This document shows positions 42,926-51,407 of a DNA stretch of 64,000 bases, piece after piece. Under the pieces are notes generated by a model. That model saw nothing but the letters and a program-made list of their open reading frames with translations. It was not told where the DNA came from and did not search any database. Position 1 is the stretch's first letter; each line of letters starts with the position of its first letter. The DNA lies in the NCBI RefSeq assembly GCF_021083185.1, contig NZ_JAIGQB010000002.1, forward strand, positions 434,001 through 498,000, in the 5' to 3' direction. The DNA comes from Nocardioides furvisabuli. GTDB lineage: Bacteria > Actinomycetota > Actinomycetes > Propionibacteriales > Nocardioidaceae. The position numbers and the translations under genes were made by a program.

Positions 42926-44038
42926 TCACCCCGCGGGCGCGTCCCCCCGGATCTGTGGGACCTGCAGGGGCAGCCGGTTGCCGCGGATCGGGTGCGCCTC
43001 CGCCACCTTGCCCATCGCGTCGACGATGTTGCGCAGGTTGATGATCAGAGCGCCGTAGATCGGCCACTCCGCAGAGCGCTCGGTGGCCCGCAGCTCCTCG
43101 GTGAAGGCCTCGAGCCGGTGGCGTACCTCCGTCAGGGCCGCCGGGTCCGCGCCGCCCGCGGCTCGGCCGGCGTCGCCGAGCATCGAGATCCACGGGTCGG
43201 CGAAGGCCTCCCCCCAGGTCTCGCGGTGGGCCTGCTGGCCGCCGAGGGTGCGCGCCAGGCTGCGCGTCTCGGCGACCGCCTGCTCCATCCGGCGCAGCAG
43301 CTCGTGCCACTGCTCGGGATTCTTCATCTCGCGCGCCGGGCGACGCGGGTTCATCCGGGCGCTCTCCTGCGCCTGTCGCACGAGGGCCCATGCGTGCTCG
43401 AGGTCGCCGTCGAGGTCACGGGTGCGGTCGATCCACCCCGTGACGTCCTCCTCCTGGCATCCGTCGCCGAGACCTCCGGCGATGTCGACCAGCAGCTCGC
43501 CGATCTCGTCGTCGATGCGGTCCATCGCCTCGGCCGCCGTACGCCGGCCCAGTGGCGGCCACACGACCACGTTGACGAGCAGGCCGACCGCCACACCGAT
43601 GGCCGTGTCGAGCAGCCGCGAGATGAGCAGCACGTCGCTCTCGAAGCCGGTGGTGAGGACCACGAGCCCGGTCGTGGCGATCGTCGTGGCCTCGGCGCCC
43701 AGCCACGGGACGGCGCCCACCAGCAGGGCGAGCACGAGGAGCAGCGCGACGGCCGCGGTCGAGAGTCCCAGGGTCTCCCCGACCGCCGTGGCCAGCAGCA
43801 CCGCGACGACCGTCGCGGCGACCTGCTGGAAGCCCTTGGAGAACGTGCGGTAGACCGTGGCGTGCACCACCAGCAGCGCCGCCCACGGCGCCAGGAACGG
43901 CTGGGGCAGGTCGAGCACGCTCGCCGCGATCACCCAGGCCGTGACCGCAGCCAGCACCGTCTTCGCCAGGTGGAGGACGTCGTTCCACCAGATCGGGTCA
44001 CCCAGCCGGTCGTCGATGCGTTCCCTCAGTCGTCCCAT
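42926..44038 (-). CDS. FUSC/aromatic acid exporter-like membrane protein
   Basis: 370 residues. Six transmembrane segments in the first 170 residues (for example LAKTVLAAVTAWVIAASVL and LLLVLALLVGAVPWLGAEA) are followed by a long cytoplasmic helical region. This half-size arrangement fits the FUSC/ArAE family, thought to export aromatic acids. GGGAGG lies nine bases before the ATG at 44036-44038, which decides the start over an in-frame ATG at 44071. The substrate is not known. Confidence 0.82.
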   Translation of the reverse strand: MGRLRERIDDRLGDPIWWNDVLHLAKTVLAAVTAWVIAASVLDLPQPFLAPWAALLVVHATVYRTFSKGFQQVAATVVAVLLATAVGETLGLSTAAVALLLVLALLVGAVPWLGAEATTIATTGLVVLTTGFESDVLLISRLLDTAIGVAVGLLVNVVVWPPLGRRTAAEAMDRIDDEIGELLVDIAGGLGDGCQEEDVTGWIDRTRDLDGDLEHAWALVRQAQESARMNPRRPAREMKNPEQWHELLRRMEQAVAETRSLARTLGGQQAHRETWGEAFADPWISMLGDAGRAAGGADPAALTEVRHRLEAFTEELRATERSAEWPIYGALIINLRNIVDAMGKVAEAHPIRGNRLPLQVPQIRGDAPAG

Positions 44039-44099
44039 CAGGTCGTGCCTCCCTCTCCCGCCGCACGACACTACGGGTGACGGCGGGGCGAGGCCACGA

Positions 44100-44363
44100 T
44101 CAGGCGAGCGAGAGGAAGAGCTTCTCCATCTTCTTCACGTCCACGCTGTCGACGCCGTCGCCCTCGGCCAGGCACTGCTGGAGCCCGCTGGCCACGATCG
44201 CGAAGCCGGCGCGGTCGAGCGCCTTGGACACCGCGGCGAGCTGGGTGACGACGTCCTCGCAGTCGCGCCCCTCCTCGAGCAGGCGCAGCACGCCCGCGAG
44301 CTGCCCCTGGGCACGCTTGATGCGGTTGATCACCGGCGTCATCTGGGTCGCGTCGAGCTCCAT
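44100..44363 (-). CDS. CsoR/FrmR-family repressor, CstR (persulfide-sensing) type
   Basis: 87 residues, all-helical DUF156 family. C35 (GRDCEDVV) and C64 (GLQQC) are present, but the histidine four residues before the second Cys that CsoR uses to bind copper is Gly60. The two-cysteine, no-histidine pattern is that of CstR, which forms a disulfide or trisulfide with persulfides. It is last in a trx-DUF302-csoR operon divergent from sulfur genes, and two CsoR-type operators lie between. The TGATG overlap with DUF302 implies coupling. Confidence 0.88.
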   Translation of the reverse strand: MELDATQMTPVINRIKRAQGQLAGVLRLLEEGRDCEDVVTQLAAVSKALDRAGFAIVASGLQQCLAEGDGVDSVDVKKMEKLFLSLA

Positions 44364-44773
44364 CAGTTCTCCTCGGGCGGGGCGCACAGTGCGGCGAGGG
44401 CCGCGGTGAGTCGTTGCTTGGCGTCGGCGGCCACGGAGTCGAGGGCACCACTGTCGGACAGCCCCATCATCGCGTCCGGGTCGAAGGCCTCGACCAGGGT
44501 GGTGGCGTCGTCCACGGCGCGGACCACCACGTTGCACGGCAGCACGGCCGCGATCGAGGGGTCGACCTGGATCGCCTCGTAGGCCAGCGGCGGCCGGCAG
44601 GCGCCCAGGATCACCTGGGGCGGCAGGTCGACGTCGAGCTTGGCCTTCATCGTGGCGGCGAGGTCGATCTCGGTGAGGATGCCGAAGCCCTGCTCGGCGA
44701 GGGCGTCACGGGTGGCTTCCACCACCTCGGCGTACGGGCGGGCGATCGTGGCGGACAGCGTGTAGGTGCCCAT
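44363..44773 (-). CDS. DUF302 protein
   Basis: 136 residues with the DUF302 pattern: YAEVVEATRDALAEQGFGILTEIDLAATMKAKL, then ILGACRPPLAYEAIQVDPSIAAVLPCNVVV. Two conserved cysteines are visible (GACRP and LPCNV). The family has no fixed role but is often found with thioredoxins and sulfur or metal-stress genes. One-base TGATG overlaps link it to both neighbours. Confidence 0.85.
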   Translation of the reverse strand: MGTYTLSATIARPYAEVVEATRDALAEQGFGILTEIDLAATMKAKLDVDLPPQVILGACRPPLAYEAIQVDPSIAAVLPCNVVVRAVDDATTLVEAFDPDAMMGLSDSGALDSVAADAKQRLTAALAALCAPPEEN

Positions 44774-45147
44774 CAGGCACTCCTCTCCTCGGTGGTGCTC
44801 GGTGCGGCGGCGGGTGCCGCGTCCACGTCGAGCTCACGGACGGCGGTGACCAGCTGCTCCAGACTAGGCGCCGGGAGGGCGCCGGGCTGCGAGAAGACCA
44901 GCACGCCCTTCTTGAAGGCCATCAGCGTGGGGATCGAGGTGATCCCGGCCGCCGCCGACAGCGACTGCTCCGCCTCCGTGTCGACCTTGCCGAACACGAT
45001 GTCGGGGTGCGCCTCGCTGACGCGCTCGTAGACGGGGGCGAACTGGCGGCACGGGCCGCACCAGGCCGCCCAGAAGTCGACGAGCACGATCTCGTGCTCG
45101 TTGACCGTGGACTCGAAGGTGTCGGCTCCCAGATCCTGGGTACTCAT
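44773..45147 (-). CDS. Thioredoxin
   Basis: 124 residues. The active site W-C30-G-P-C33 sits in VDFWAAWCGPC, with the cis-proline in SIPTLMAF. The C-terminal 20 residues are an Ala/Pro/Glu-rich extension. In this setting it probably reduces persulfides or the trisulfide forms made by the rhodanese enzymes next door. AGGAGG lies eight bases before the ATG at 45145-45147. First gene of the leftward operon from the operator region. Confidence 0.92.
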   Translation of the reverse strand: MSTQDLGADTFESTVNEHEIVLVDFWAAWCGPCRQFAPVYERVSEAHPDIVFGKVDTEAEQSLSAAAGITSIPTLMAFKKGVLVFSQPGALPAPSLEQLVTAVRELDVDAAPAAAPSTTEERSA

Positions 45148-45178
45148 GGTTGGTCCTCCTGTGCGTGCTGGTCGGGGA

Positions 45179-45195
45179 ATACCCCCTGGGGTGTT
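45179..45195. promoter_or_regulatory. CsoR/CstR-type operator 1
   Basis: ATACCCCCTGGGGTGTT, a TACCCC/GGGGTG imperfect dyad, 32 bases upstream of the thioredoxin start. The pattern matches GC-tract dyads bound by CsoR-family repressors. Confidence 0.6.
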
Positions 45196-45210
45196 TTGCA
45201 TTCATCGTAC

Positions 45211-45226
45211 ATACCCCCTAGGGTAT
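45211..45226. promoter_or_regulatory. CsoR/CstR-type operator 2
   Basis: ATACCC-CCTA-GGGTAT, perfect 6-bp arms, 39 bases upstream of the rhodanese start. Together with operator 1 (32 bases away centre to centre) it could control both divergent operons. Confidence 0.7.
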
Positions 45227-45265
45227 TTCTCAACAGCACGGACCCACTCCCAGGAGAGGAATCGC

Positions 45266-45583
45266 ATGTCACAGCAGACGCCTGAGATCTCGATCGAGGA
45301 CTACGCCGCCGAGCGCGACCGCGGCACCACCGTCGACGTCCGCGAGCGCGCGGAGTACGCCCAGGCCCACGTGCCCGGCGCCGTCCTCGTGCCGATGGGC
45401 CAGCTCGCCTCGCGCCTCGGTGAGATCGACCGCTCGTCCCGCGTGCACGTCATCTGCGCCTCCGGCAACCGCTCGAAGGCGATGACCGACCTGCTCGTGG
45501 CCCAGGGCTTCGACGCGGTGTCGGTGGTCGGCGGCACGCAGGCCTGGATCGCCTCCGGTCGCGCCGTGGGGGTGGGTCTGTGA
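45266..45583 (+). CDS. Single-domain rhodanese
   Basis: 105 residues. The active-site loop is C64-ASGNRS with the preceding HVICA strand, and the DVRERAEYAQAHVPGAVLVP entry motif. It moves sulfane sulfur between thiols. GGAGAGGA precedes the ATG at 45266. First gene of the rightward sulfur operon; its stop overlaps the CstB-like start as TGATG. Confidence 0.92.
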   Translation: MSQQTPEISIEDYAAERDRGTTVDVRERAEYAQAHVPGAVLVPMGQLASRLGEIDRSSRVHVICASGNRSKAMTDLLVAQGFDAVSVVGGTQAWIASGRAVGVGL

Positions 45584-46974
45584 TGTCCGACCTCACCGTC
45601 ATCGCGATCGAGACCCCGACCCTGGGTGACCGCAGCTACCTGGTGCACGACGGCGAGGTGGCGCTGGTGGTCGACCCGCAGCGCGACATCGACCGGGTGC
45701 TGGGCCTGCTCGACGAGCACGGCGTACGCCTCACCCACGTCTTCGAGACCCACATCCACAACGACTACGTCACCGGTGGCCTCGCGCTCGCGCAGCGCAC
45801 CGGCGCCCAGTACCTCGTCAACGGCGAGGACGACGTGTCCTTCACCCGCACCCCCGTGGCGGACGGACAGGTCGTCGAGGTGGGTGGACGTATGCGCATC
45901 ACAGCGCTGGCAACCCCCGGCCACACGTTCACCCACCTCTCCTATGCCTTGACCGACGCCGGCAGCCGCGACGAGGACGGCCTCGACCGGGCCGTCGGCG
46001 TCTTCTCCGGAGGCTCGCTCCTCTTCGGCGCGACGGGTCGCCCCGACCTGCTCGGCCCGGAGCACACGCACGACCTGGTGCACCACCAGCACGCCTCCGC
46101 GCACCGGCTCGCCGACCTGCTCCCGGACGAGGCCGAGGTCTACCCGACCCACGGTTTCGGCTCGTTCTGCTCCGCGAGCCAGTCCGACGCGACCTCCTCG
46201 ACCATCGGCCAGGAGAAGCGCGCCAACCCGGTCCTGACGCAGGACGAGCAGACCTACGTCGACGAGCTCCTGGCCGGGCTCGGTCCGTGGCCGGCCTACT
46301 ACGCCCACATGGCGCCGGCGAACGCTGACGGACCGTCCGAGCCGGACCTCAGCCCGCCCGGGCTCGCCGACGCCGCCGAGCTGCGTCGTCGCATCGAGGC
46401 CGGCGAGTGGGTCGTCGACCTGCGCAACCGCACCGCCTTCGCGGCCGGGCACGCCCCCGGCACGCTCAACTTCGGCCTGGACGGCGGCTTCGCCACCTAC
46501 CTCGGCTGGCTGATCTCGTGGGGCACTCCGCTCACGCTGCTCGGCGAGAGCGCTGACGACGTGGCCGAGGCCCAGCGCGAGCTGGTGCGGATCGGCATCG
46601 ACCGTCCCGCTGCGCACGCCACGGGCGGCCCCGAGGGCTGGAGCGACCGGCCGCTGAGCTCCTTCGCCACCGCGACCTTCGCCGAGCTGGCCCAGGTGCG
46701 CCACCACCGTGAGGTCGTCGTCCTCGACGTGCGCCGTGCCGACGAGCACGACGCGGCCCGGATCGCCGGAGCCGTCAACGTCCCGCTCCACGAGCTCATG
46801 GACCGCCTCGACGAGGTGCCCTCGGGCGAGGTCTGGGTGCACTGCGCCGGCGGCTACCGCGCCTCGGTGGCCGCGTCGATGCTCGATGCGGCCGGTCGCA
46901 GCCTCGTCGCGATCGACGACTCGTTCGACAACGCCGAGAAGGTCGGCCTCCACCTGGTGGGGCCCGAGGCGTGA
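45583..46974 (+). CDS. CstB-like persulfide dioxygenase-rhodanese fusion
   Basis: 463 residues in three domains. A metallo-beta-lactamase persulfide dioxygenase (residues 1-240) has H57-I-H59-N-D61-Y, TPGHT and YPTHGFG. A pseudo-rhodanese (about 265-350) lacks the active-site Cys. An active rhodanese has C421 in VHCAGGYRAS. This is the architecture of CstB, which oxidises low-molecular-weight persulfides to thiosulfate or sulfite. The ATG at 45583 overlaps the rhodanese stop; GTG at 45580 is possible. Confidence 0.9.
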   Translation: MSDLTVIAIETPTLGDRSYLVHDGEVALVVDPQRDIDRVLGLLDEHGVRLTHVFETHIHNDYVTGGLALAQRTGAQYLVNGEDDVSFTRTPVADGQVVEVGGRMRITALATPGHTFTHLSYALTDAGSRDEDGLDRAVGVFSGGSLLFGATGRPDLLGPEHTHDLVHHQHASAHRLADLLPDEAEVYPTHGFGSFCSASQSDATSSTIGQEKRANPVLTQDEQTYVDELLAGLGPWPAYYAHMAPANADGPSEPDLSPPGLADAAELRRRIEAGEWVVDLRNRTAFAAGHAPGTLNFGLDGGFATYLGWLISWGTPLTLLGESADDVAEAQRELVRIGIDRPAAHATGGPEGWSDRPLSSFATATFAELAQVRHHREVVVLDVRRADEHDAARIAGAVNVPLHELMDRLDEVPSGEVWVHCAGGYRASVAASMLDAAGRSLVAIDDSFDNAEKVGLHLVGPEA

Positions 46975-47792
46975 GCCTCGCCCTCGCCGTCGCCGCCGGC
47001 GCGCTCATCGGGCTCAGCCTGGGCGCGCTCGGCGGTGGCGGCTCCATCCTCGCCGTCCCCGTGCTCGTCGCCCTGGGCCAGGGACCCTCGCAGGCGACCA
47101 CCGGGTCCCTGGTGGTGGTGGGGGTGACGTCGCTGGCCGGCGCGCTGACGGCGTACCGCTCCGGCAACGTGCTGCTGGGGCGCGGCCTGGCCTTCGGTCT
47201 GGTCGCGACCGGTGGCGCGGTCGCCGGGGCGCGCGCATCGACGCTGGTCGCCGAGCCCGTGCTGCTCGGCGCGTTCGCCGTGCTGATGCTGGGCGTCGGC
47301 GCGCTCCTGGCCGTACGCCAGTGGCGTGGTCGGCGGGTCACCGACGGCCACTCGGAGCGTCCGAGCGGCTTCGACGACCCGATCATCACCTTCAGCCCGA
47401 CCTTCGCCTGCCAGTGCCCGCGCGCCCTCAAGGTGCTGGTGACCGCGACCGCCGTCGGCCTGCTCACCGGGTTCCTCGGGGTCGGGGGCGGCTTCCTGGT
47501 CGTGCCCGCCCTCCTCGTGGCCCTCAGCCTGCCCATCGACTTCGCCGCCGGCACCTCGTTGGTGGTCATCACGATCACCAGCGCCGTCGCCCTCGCCGCG
47601 CGTGCCGGAGCCGGCGCCACCCCCGACTGGACCCTCGTGGCAGCCCTCACCGTCGCGGCTGCCCTGGCCGCCGTCGCCGGCGCGCGCCTCGCGGCCCGCA
47701 TCGACACGCGCCGGCTCTCGGCTGCCTTCACCGCCCTCGTGCTGGTCGTCGCCGCCTGGACCGCGGCCACCGCGCTCCCCGCGCTCGTCTGA
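46971..47792 (+). CDS. TauE/SafE-family sulfite/organosulfonate exporter
   Basis: 273 residues with about eight transmembrane helices in two repeats, the second starting GLLTGFLGVGGGFLVVPALL and the first GLSLGALGGGGSILAVPVLV. These paired Gly-rich motifs define the TauE/SafE family. A CQC motif lies in the central loop (FACQCPRALK). It likely exports the sulfite made by the upstream enzyme. The start is GTG at 46971, sharing GTGA with the upstream stop. Confidence 0.92.
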   Translation: MSLALAVAAGALIGLSLGALGGGGSILAVPVLVALGQGPSQATTGSLVVVGVTSLAGALTAYRSGNVLLGRGLAFGLVATGGAVAGARASTLVAEPVLLGAFAVLMLGVGALLAVRQWRGRRVTDGHSERPSGFDDPIITFSPTFACQCPRALKVLVTATAVGLLTGFLGVGGGFLVVPALLVALSLPIDFAAGTSLVVITITSAVALAARAGAGATPDWTLVAALTVAAALAAVAGARLAARIDTRRLSAAFTALVLVVAAWTAATALPALV

Positions 47793-47830
47793 CCCGATCC
47801 CCCACCCCCACACGAACAGGACCTCCTTCG

Positions 47831-50017
47831 ATGACGTCGACGGCCACCCGCCGCCACGCTGCCCACCGCTCCCCCGACCGGGTCCCCGACCCGGACGACC
47901 TCGGCTACCGGCCCGGCCCCCTCGGCCGCCTCGGTCTCTGGGTCACCCACCACCGCCGCCTCACCGCGGCGATCTGGGTGCTCCTCGTCGTCGGCCTCGG
48001 CGTCTTCGCCCCCAAGGTGGAGGCCAACCTCTCCGGCGCAGGCTGGCAGGCCGACGGCTCGGAGTCGGTCGCGGTGCGCGAGCTGGCCACCGAGAGCTTC
48101 GGCGGCAACGCCAGCTCGGCGATCCAGGTCGTCGTGCACAGCACCGACGGTCCCGTCACCGAGGGTCGCGGGGGCGACGTCCTCGACGAGGTCACCGCGC
48201 TCCTCGAGTCCGAGCCCCGTATCGCCGAGGTGATCGCCCCCCAGCCGGGTGCGTCGCTCAGCCAGGACGGCAGCACCGCCGTCGTCCTCGCCGGCGCCGG
48301 AGCCGACCCCAACGAGATGGTGCGGGTCGCCGACGACATCAAGGGCGAGCTCGAGGCCCTGTCCGGCGACGGCGTGGAGGTCAACCCGACCGGCGCCTCC
48401 CTGCTGTGGTCGGACTTCAACGAGGCCAACCTCGAGGCGATGCTGAAGTCGGAGATGCTCTCGTGGCCGGTGACCCTGGCCATCCTCGTCCTGGCCTTCG
48501 GCGCGCTCGTCGCCGCCGGCCTCCCGCTGATCCTCACCCTCGCCGGCCTCGTGGCCTCGGCCGGCTCGCTCGTGCTCATCAACGAGCTCGTCCCCGTCTC
48601 CATCTGGGCGATGAACTTCGCGATGATGTTCGCGCTCGCGCTCGGCATCGACTACGCCCTCTTCCTGGTGGTCCGCTTCCGCGCTGCCCGCATGGGCCAC
48701 CACGAGACCGCCCGCCAGGCGATCGCCGAGACCATGGACACCGCCGGCAAGGCGGTCCTGCTCTCCGGCATCACCGTGCTCGTCTCGCTCTCGGCCGTGA
48801 TGCTCGTGCCCTCACCGTCGTTCCGCTCGATGGCCGGCGGCATCATGCTCGCTGTGACGTTCGTGCTCGCGGCGACGCTCACGCTGCTGCCACTCGTCCT
48901 CTTCTCGCTTGACCACCGCATCAACAAGCTGGCCCTGAAGTGGGTCCACACCGGCGAGCACCGCTCGCCGAAGTTCGCCGCCTGGGGTGAGCGACTGTGG
49001 AAGCGGCCGGTCGCCTTCGGCCTGGCTTCCCTCGTCGTGCTCCTGGCCCTCGCAGCGCCCGTCATGGGCCTGCGCACGGCGATGCCGTCGATCCAGGTCC
49101 TGCCCGAGGAGGCCAGCGCCCGCGTCGGCTACGACCGCGTCCAGGAGGCCTTCGGCGAAGGTGCCCCGGGCACGCTGCAGGTCGTCGCCGACGAGGCCGA
49201 CGCCGAGACGACGTACGACGCCCTGGTGGCCGACGCCGGCATCGCCGGTGCCATGCCCGCCCAGCCCGCGACCGACGACAGCGGGACCGTGCTGTTCCAG
49301 GCAGTTCCGACGGTGGACCCGTCCGACCCCGCGCTCGGCGAGACCGTCGACCGCCTGCGCGCGGAGCTCCCCGCAAGTGCGCTCGTCGGGGGCGCCGCAG
49401 TGGAGAACCTCGACCTCAAGGCCCAGCTCGACGAGTCGACCCCGCTGGTCATCGGCGTGGTGCTGGCGCTGGGCTTCCTGCTGCTGCTCGTAGCGCTCCA
49501 GGCGCCGCTGATCTCGCTGCTCGGCACGCTCGCGAGCCTGCTCTCGACCGCCGCCGCGTTCGGCGTGGCCCGCCTGGTCTTCCAGGACGGGATCGGGGCC
49601 GACCTGCTCGGCTTCGAGTCGCAGGGCTTCCTCGACGCGTGGGCCCCGGTGTTCTTCTTCGCGATGATCTTCGCGATCGCCATGGACTACACCGTCTTCC
49701 TCCTCGCCTCGGCCAAGGAGCACTACGAGCGCTCGGGCGACCCGCACGAGGCGATGGTCGGCTCCCTGGCCCACTCCGGGCGCGTGATCTTCGCCGCGGG
49801 CGCGGTCATGGTCGCGGTGTTCTTCACCTTCGCGCTGTCCGGGCCGCTGCCGCCCAAGGAGATGGGCATCGTGCTGGGCGTCGCCGTCCTGCTCGACGCC
49901 TTCCTCGTGCGGTTGGTCCTGCTGCCGGTCATGCTCCGGCTCACCGGCCGCGCGGCGTGGTGGAGCCCGCGCTGGCTGACCCGCGTGCTGCCCACCATCA
50001 CGTTCTCCCACGGCTGA
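47831..50017 (+). CDS. MMPL-family RND transporter
   Basis: 728 residues with 11-12 transmembrane helices in two sets and two large extracytoplasmic loops. The conserved GIDYALFLVVRFRAAR and AMDYTVFLLASAKEHYERSG segments after each transmembrane helix are the MMPL signatures, with the Asp-Tyr proton-relay pairs. Substrates of the family are lipids, siderophores or drugs. It lies 38 bases after the TauE gene on the same strand, so it may be part of the sulfur operon, but no direct sulfur link is known. Confidence 0.9.
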   Translation: MTSTATRRHAAHRSPDRVPDPDDLGYRPGPLGRLGLWVTHHRRLTAAIWVLLVVGLGVFAPKVEANLSGAGWQADGSESVAVRELATESFGGNASSAIQVVVHSTDGPVTEGRGGDVLDEVTALLESEPRIAEVIAPQPGASLSQDGSTAVVLAGAGADPNEMVRVADDIKGELEALSGDGVEVNPTGASLLWSDFNEANLEAMLKSEMLSWPVTLAILVLAFGALVAAGLPLILTLAGLVASAGSLVLINELVPVSIWAMNFAMMFALALGIDYALFLVVRFRAARMGHHETARQAIAETMDTAGKAVLLSGITVLVSLSAVMLVPSPSFRSMAGGIMLAVTFVLAATLTLLPLVLFSLDHRINKLALKWVHTGEHRSPKFAAWGERLWKRPVAFGLASLVVLLALAAPVMGLRTAMPSIQVLPEEASARVGYDRVQEAFGEGAPGTLQVVADEADAETTYDALVADAGIAGAMPAQPATDDSGTVLFQAVPTVDPSDPALGETVDRLRAELPASALVGGAAVENLDLKAQLDESTPLVIGVVLALGFLLLLVALQAPLISLLGTLASLLSTAAAFGVARLVFQDGIGADLLGFESQGFLDAWAPVFFFAMIFAIAMDYTVFLLASAKEHYERSGDPHEAMVGSLAHSGRVIFAAGAVMVAVFFTFALSGPLPPKEMGIVLGVAVLLDAFLVRLVLLPVMLRLTGRAAWWSPRWLTRVLPTITFSHG

Positions 50018-50064
50018 TCCCGGCCGACCCACATCCCAGCAAGCCCACACAGAAGGAGCTCCAC

Positions 50065-50250
50065 ATGTGTCGAGCAGTGCGTTGCAAGACCTGCGGCAAG
50101 ACCACCTGGGCCGGTTGCGGCCAGCACGTCGGTCAGGTCAGGGCCGGCGTCCCTGCCAAGGACTGGTGCAACGGCCAGCACACCGCTGCGGAGAAGCAGG
50201 CCGTCGGATCCGGCGGCGGCTTCCTGTCGCGGCTCTTCGGCAGGGGCTGA
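50065..50250 (+). CDS. 61-residue Cys-rich mini-protein
   Basis: MCRAVRCKTCGKTTWAGCG opens the protein; five cysteines (C2, C7, C10, C18, C35) and two histidines (GQH, NGQH) could hold one zinc ion. A Gly-rich tail ends FLSRLFGRG. AAGGAG is seven bases before the ATG at 50065, so it is well expressed in principle. Similar CKTCGKxTWxGCGxH proteins are widespread but uncharacterised (recalled). It ends the sulfur operon. Confidence 0.75.
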   Translation: MCRAVRCKTCGKTTWAGCGQHVGQVRAGVPAKDWCNGQHTAAEKQAVGSGGGFLSRLFGRG

Positions 50251-50298
50251 GTTCGCCGCCGCTGCTTCGGGATCCCCGGCTGACCGGCTCTTCCCTAC

Positions 50299-50326
50299 GT
50301 TGTCAGGCCGTGCAGAGCCTGACAAC
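50299..50326 (+). terminator. Hairpin after the Cys-rich protein gene
   Basis: A perfect 10-bp stem (GTTGTCAGGC at 50299-50308, GCCTGACAAC at 50317-50326) with 8-base loop, in the 140-base gap between convergent genes. Confidence 0.6.
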
Positions 50327-50330
50327 CTGA

Positions 50331-50356
50331 GGGATCCCCGGCCGACCGGGGATCCC
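50331..50356. terminator. Second hairpin between the sulfur operon and usp
   Basis: GGGATCCCCGG and CCGGGGATCCC form a perfect 11-bp stem with loop CCGA. Further copies of GGGATCCCC occur at 50269 and 50361. It probably terminates transcription from either side. Confidence 0.65.
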
Positions 50357-50390
50357 GCGGGGGGATCCCCGAGGGGCGAGCCCGAAGCGC

Positions 50391-51293
50391 TCAGGGGTGG
50401 TAGACCGCCCGGTGCGGTCGCGGATTCGCGAGCAGCACGGGGCACGCGGCCTCGCGCAGCACGGCCCGGGCGACCGGTCCGATGTGCGAGCCGACGGGCA
50501 CGAGCGGGTCGTGGCGCCCGATGACCAGCAGGTCGGCGCCCTCCGCGGCACCCAGGATCGCCTCGATGACGCGCCCGGGGTGCACCTCCACGTCGGCCTC
50601 CATCGCCACCGACTCATCGCCCAGCCGGTCGAGCGCGGCGCGCACCTCGGCGCGCGAGCGTTCCGACCAGCGCCGGCGCTCGTCGCCGTACGACGTCGCC
50701 TCGGCGTCGTACGCCGGCCACGACCAGGCGTGCACGACCTTCAGCGACGCCCCGCGGGCGTGCGCCTCGGCGACGGCGGTGCGCAGCACCTCGTCGGAGC
50801 GCTCGGGCACGTCGACGCCGGCGACGACGACCTTCGGGCCGTCCGTCGGCGTCCAGCCGCTCGGCACGGCGACCACCGGCACCGCGAGCCGGGCGGCGAC
50901 ACCTCCGGCGACGGTGCGGTTCACGATGCGCGAGAGCCGCGAGAGGTGCCGGTGCTCGAGCACGACCATCCGCGCGGCGCGGCCCGCCTCGACCAGCACG
51001 TGGACGGGTGCCCCACGGTGCAGCTCGTGAGTCACCGGCACCGCGCCGTCGACCATGTCCTCGGCTCGCTTGACGGCGAGGCCGAGGACCTCGCGGCCCC
51101 ACTTCTCGACGTCGACGGCGGTCAGCAGGGGGTTCTCGGGTCCCGGGGGCGAGACGTGCACGGCGTGCACCAGGTGCAGGCCGCACCGCGCGCGGATCGC
51201 CTCCTCGGCGGCGAACGCGAGCGCCGAGTCGACCTCCTCGGGGCCGACCCCGACCACGATGACGGGGGTGGTGGCTGTGCTCTGCTCGGTCAT
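50391..51293 (-). CDS. Tandem universal stress protein
   Basis: 300 residues with two Usp domains (about 1-150 and 150-300). The first starts VIVVGVGPEEVDSALAFAAEEA and the second VVVAGVDVPERSDEVLRTAVAEA. The ATP-binding G-2x-G-9x-G(S/T) pattern is only partly kept in the second domain (IGRHDPLVPVGSHIG) and is weak in the first. Tandem Usps are dormancy- and hypoxia-linked in actinobacteria. AGGAGG lies six bases before the ATG at 51291-51293. It is divergent from the alcohol dehydrogenase. Confidence 0.9.
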   Translation of the reverse strand: MTEQSTATTPVIVVGVGPEEVDSALAFAAEEAIRARCGLHLVHAVHVSPPGPENPLLTAVDVEKWGREVLGLAVKRAEDMVDGAVPVTHELHRGAPVHVLVEAGRAARMVVLEHRHLSRLSRIVNRTVAGGVAARLAVPVVAVPSGWTPTDGPKVVVAGVDVPERSDEVLRTAVAEAHARGASLKVVHAWSWPAYDAEATSYGDERRRWSERSRAEVRAALDRLGDESVAMEADVEVHPGRVIEAILGAAEGADLLVIGRHDPLVPVGSHIGPVARAVLREAACPVLLANPRPHRAVYHP

Positions 51294-51407
51294 GGCGTCC
51301 TCCTGGGTGGCGCGGCGCGGTGGGCCGCACCTCCACTCTTCGCCGCCGGGAGCCGACCTCGAAGGGCCGTTGGGCGCGGGGGCCTGCGGCAAAGGGCCCT
51401 GCTGTCC

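Noticed and set aside
45583-46974. HIHNDY in the metallo-beta-lactamase domain seen as a lost metal ligand
   Set aside because: THIHNDYVTGG is, as I recall, the normal form in rhodanese-fused CstB-like enzymes.
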